Positions 63,884-64,000 of a DNA stretch of 64,000 bases are shown one piece after another (the stretch's first letter is position 1; every line of letters starts with the position of its first letter). Source of the DNA: Chryseobacterium tagetis. Lineage in GTDB: Bacteria > Bacteroidota > Bacteroidia > Flavobacteriales > Weeksellaceae. Location of the stretch: positions 1-64,000 of the forward strand of contig NZ_JAERSE020000001.1 in NCBI RefSeq assembly GCF_016735585.2, given 5' to 3'. Below the pieces are notes generated by a model, which worked only from the letters and a program-made list of their open reading frames with translations, searched no databases and was not told where the DNA came from. Made by a program: the position numbers and the translations under genes.

Positions 63884-64000
63884 TTGGATACCTCACTTAC
63901 TATTATTATTGCCATATTTAACCGAAAAGATGAACTTTTCGAGCTTCTCAATTCACTGACTTTTCAAACCAATAAAGCTTTTGAAATCATTATTGTAGAT
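63884..64000 (+). CDS. Family 2 glycosyltransferase, N-terminal part
   Basis: A frame opens at TTG 63884, right after a TAA at 63878, and runs to the window edge. It reads MDTSLTIIIAIFNRKDELFE and then LLNSLTFQTNKAFEIIIVD. The pattern S-LTIII-FNR, LL-SL-Q and EIIIVD is the classic GT-A start of family 2 glycosyltransferases, ending at the residues before the first Asp pair. The rest lies outside the window. It follows the TonB receptor by 60 bases and may belong to the same cluster, where it could glycosylate the peptide. No ATG is available near this point in the frame. Confidence 0.85.
   Translation, partial: MDTSLTIIIAIFNRKDELFELLNSLTFQTNKAFEIIIVD

Noticed and set aside
1..64000. CRISPR arrays, tRNA genes, insertion sequences and prophage
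   Set aside because: No regularly spaced repeats, no cloverleaf-like sequence in the intergenic gaps, and no transposase, integrase or phage structural genes were found.

Overview
The window looks like a chromosomal segment of a Bacteroidota bacterium of class Flavobacteriia, most likely Chryseobacterium or a close Weeksellaceae relative. The signs are low GC, a type IX secretion sorting domain, GLPGLI, DUF5686, BT_3928 and DUF1599 family proteins, a SusC-like TonB-dependent receptor, weak or absent Shine-Dalgarno sequences, and many promoters with the Bacteroidota -7 box TAnnTTTG, some placed almost on the start codon. The assignment is inferred from protein character; no database search was possible.

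Layout. 1-80 is the 3' end of a 5S rRNA gene, so an rrn operon lies just to the left. 0.4-9 kb holds a T9SS-secreted repeat protein, a CPA2 antiporter, a LytS/LytTR two-component pair, alanine dehydrogenase and tsaE. 9-17.6 kb is housekeeping: dnaG, clpP, a phytase-like lipoprotein, tpiA, a BT_3928 membrane protein, DUF1599 and folP. 17.7-27 kb has two DUF5686 outer-membrane paralogues flanking a two-gene envelope operon, then alaS. 27.5-30.1 kb is a compact oxidative-stress block: an ECF-like sigma factor, a small zinc-finger-like protein, a DUF417/RclC-like membrane protein and an MsrA-MsrB fusion. 30.1-38.5 kb has an L,D-transpeptidase-like protein, an ABC exporter operon, a divergent AAA+ ATPase, an FAD oxidoreductase, prfB and a DedA protein. 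38.7-44.5 kb is a leftward run of secreted proteins: an esterase, a VOC gene broken by one stop codon, a TSP3-repeat protein and its domain relative, a GLPGLI protein and a YncE-like propeller. 44.6-54 kb has DUF808, GH43, a candidate modification-dependent HNH nuclease, dnaJ-grpE, an Nramp transporter, a DUF937-OmpA fusion and proS. 54.2-59.6 kb has a Trp/Gly/Asn-rich lipoprotein next to a FadL-like porin, a ZIP transporter, and two methyltransferases.

The right end (59.65-64 kb) changes character. It is visibly more AT-rich and holds an XRE regulator divergent from a gene for an 87-residue secreted four-cysteine peptide, then a GLPGLI-like protein, a TonB-dependent receptor, and the start of a family 2 glycosyltransferase that runs off the window. 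A 22-bp-arm palindrome sits in the divergent promoter region, and a 19-bp perfect hairpin separates the peptide gene from the GLPGLI gene. This is the best candidate in the window for an undescribed system, possibly secretion, uptake or modification of a small cysteine-rich peptide.

Other points of interest are the loss of zinc ligands in DnaG and of half the zinc motifs in DnaJ, altered Walker motifs in the AAA+ protein, a prfB gene without the frameshift site, and a family of intergenic repeats. No tRNA, insertion sequence, prophage or CRISPR array was seen.
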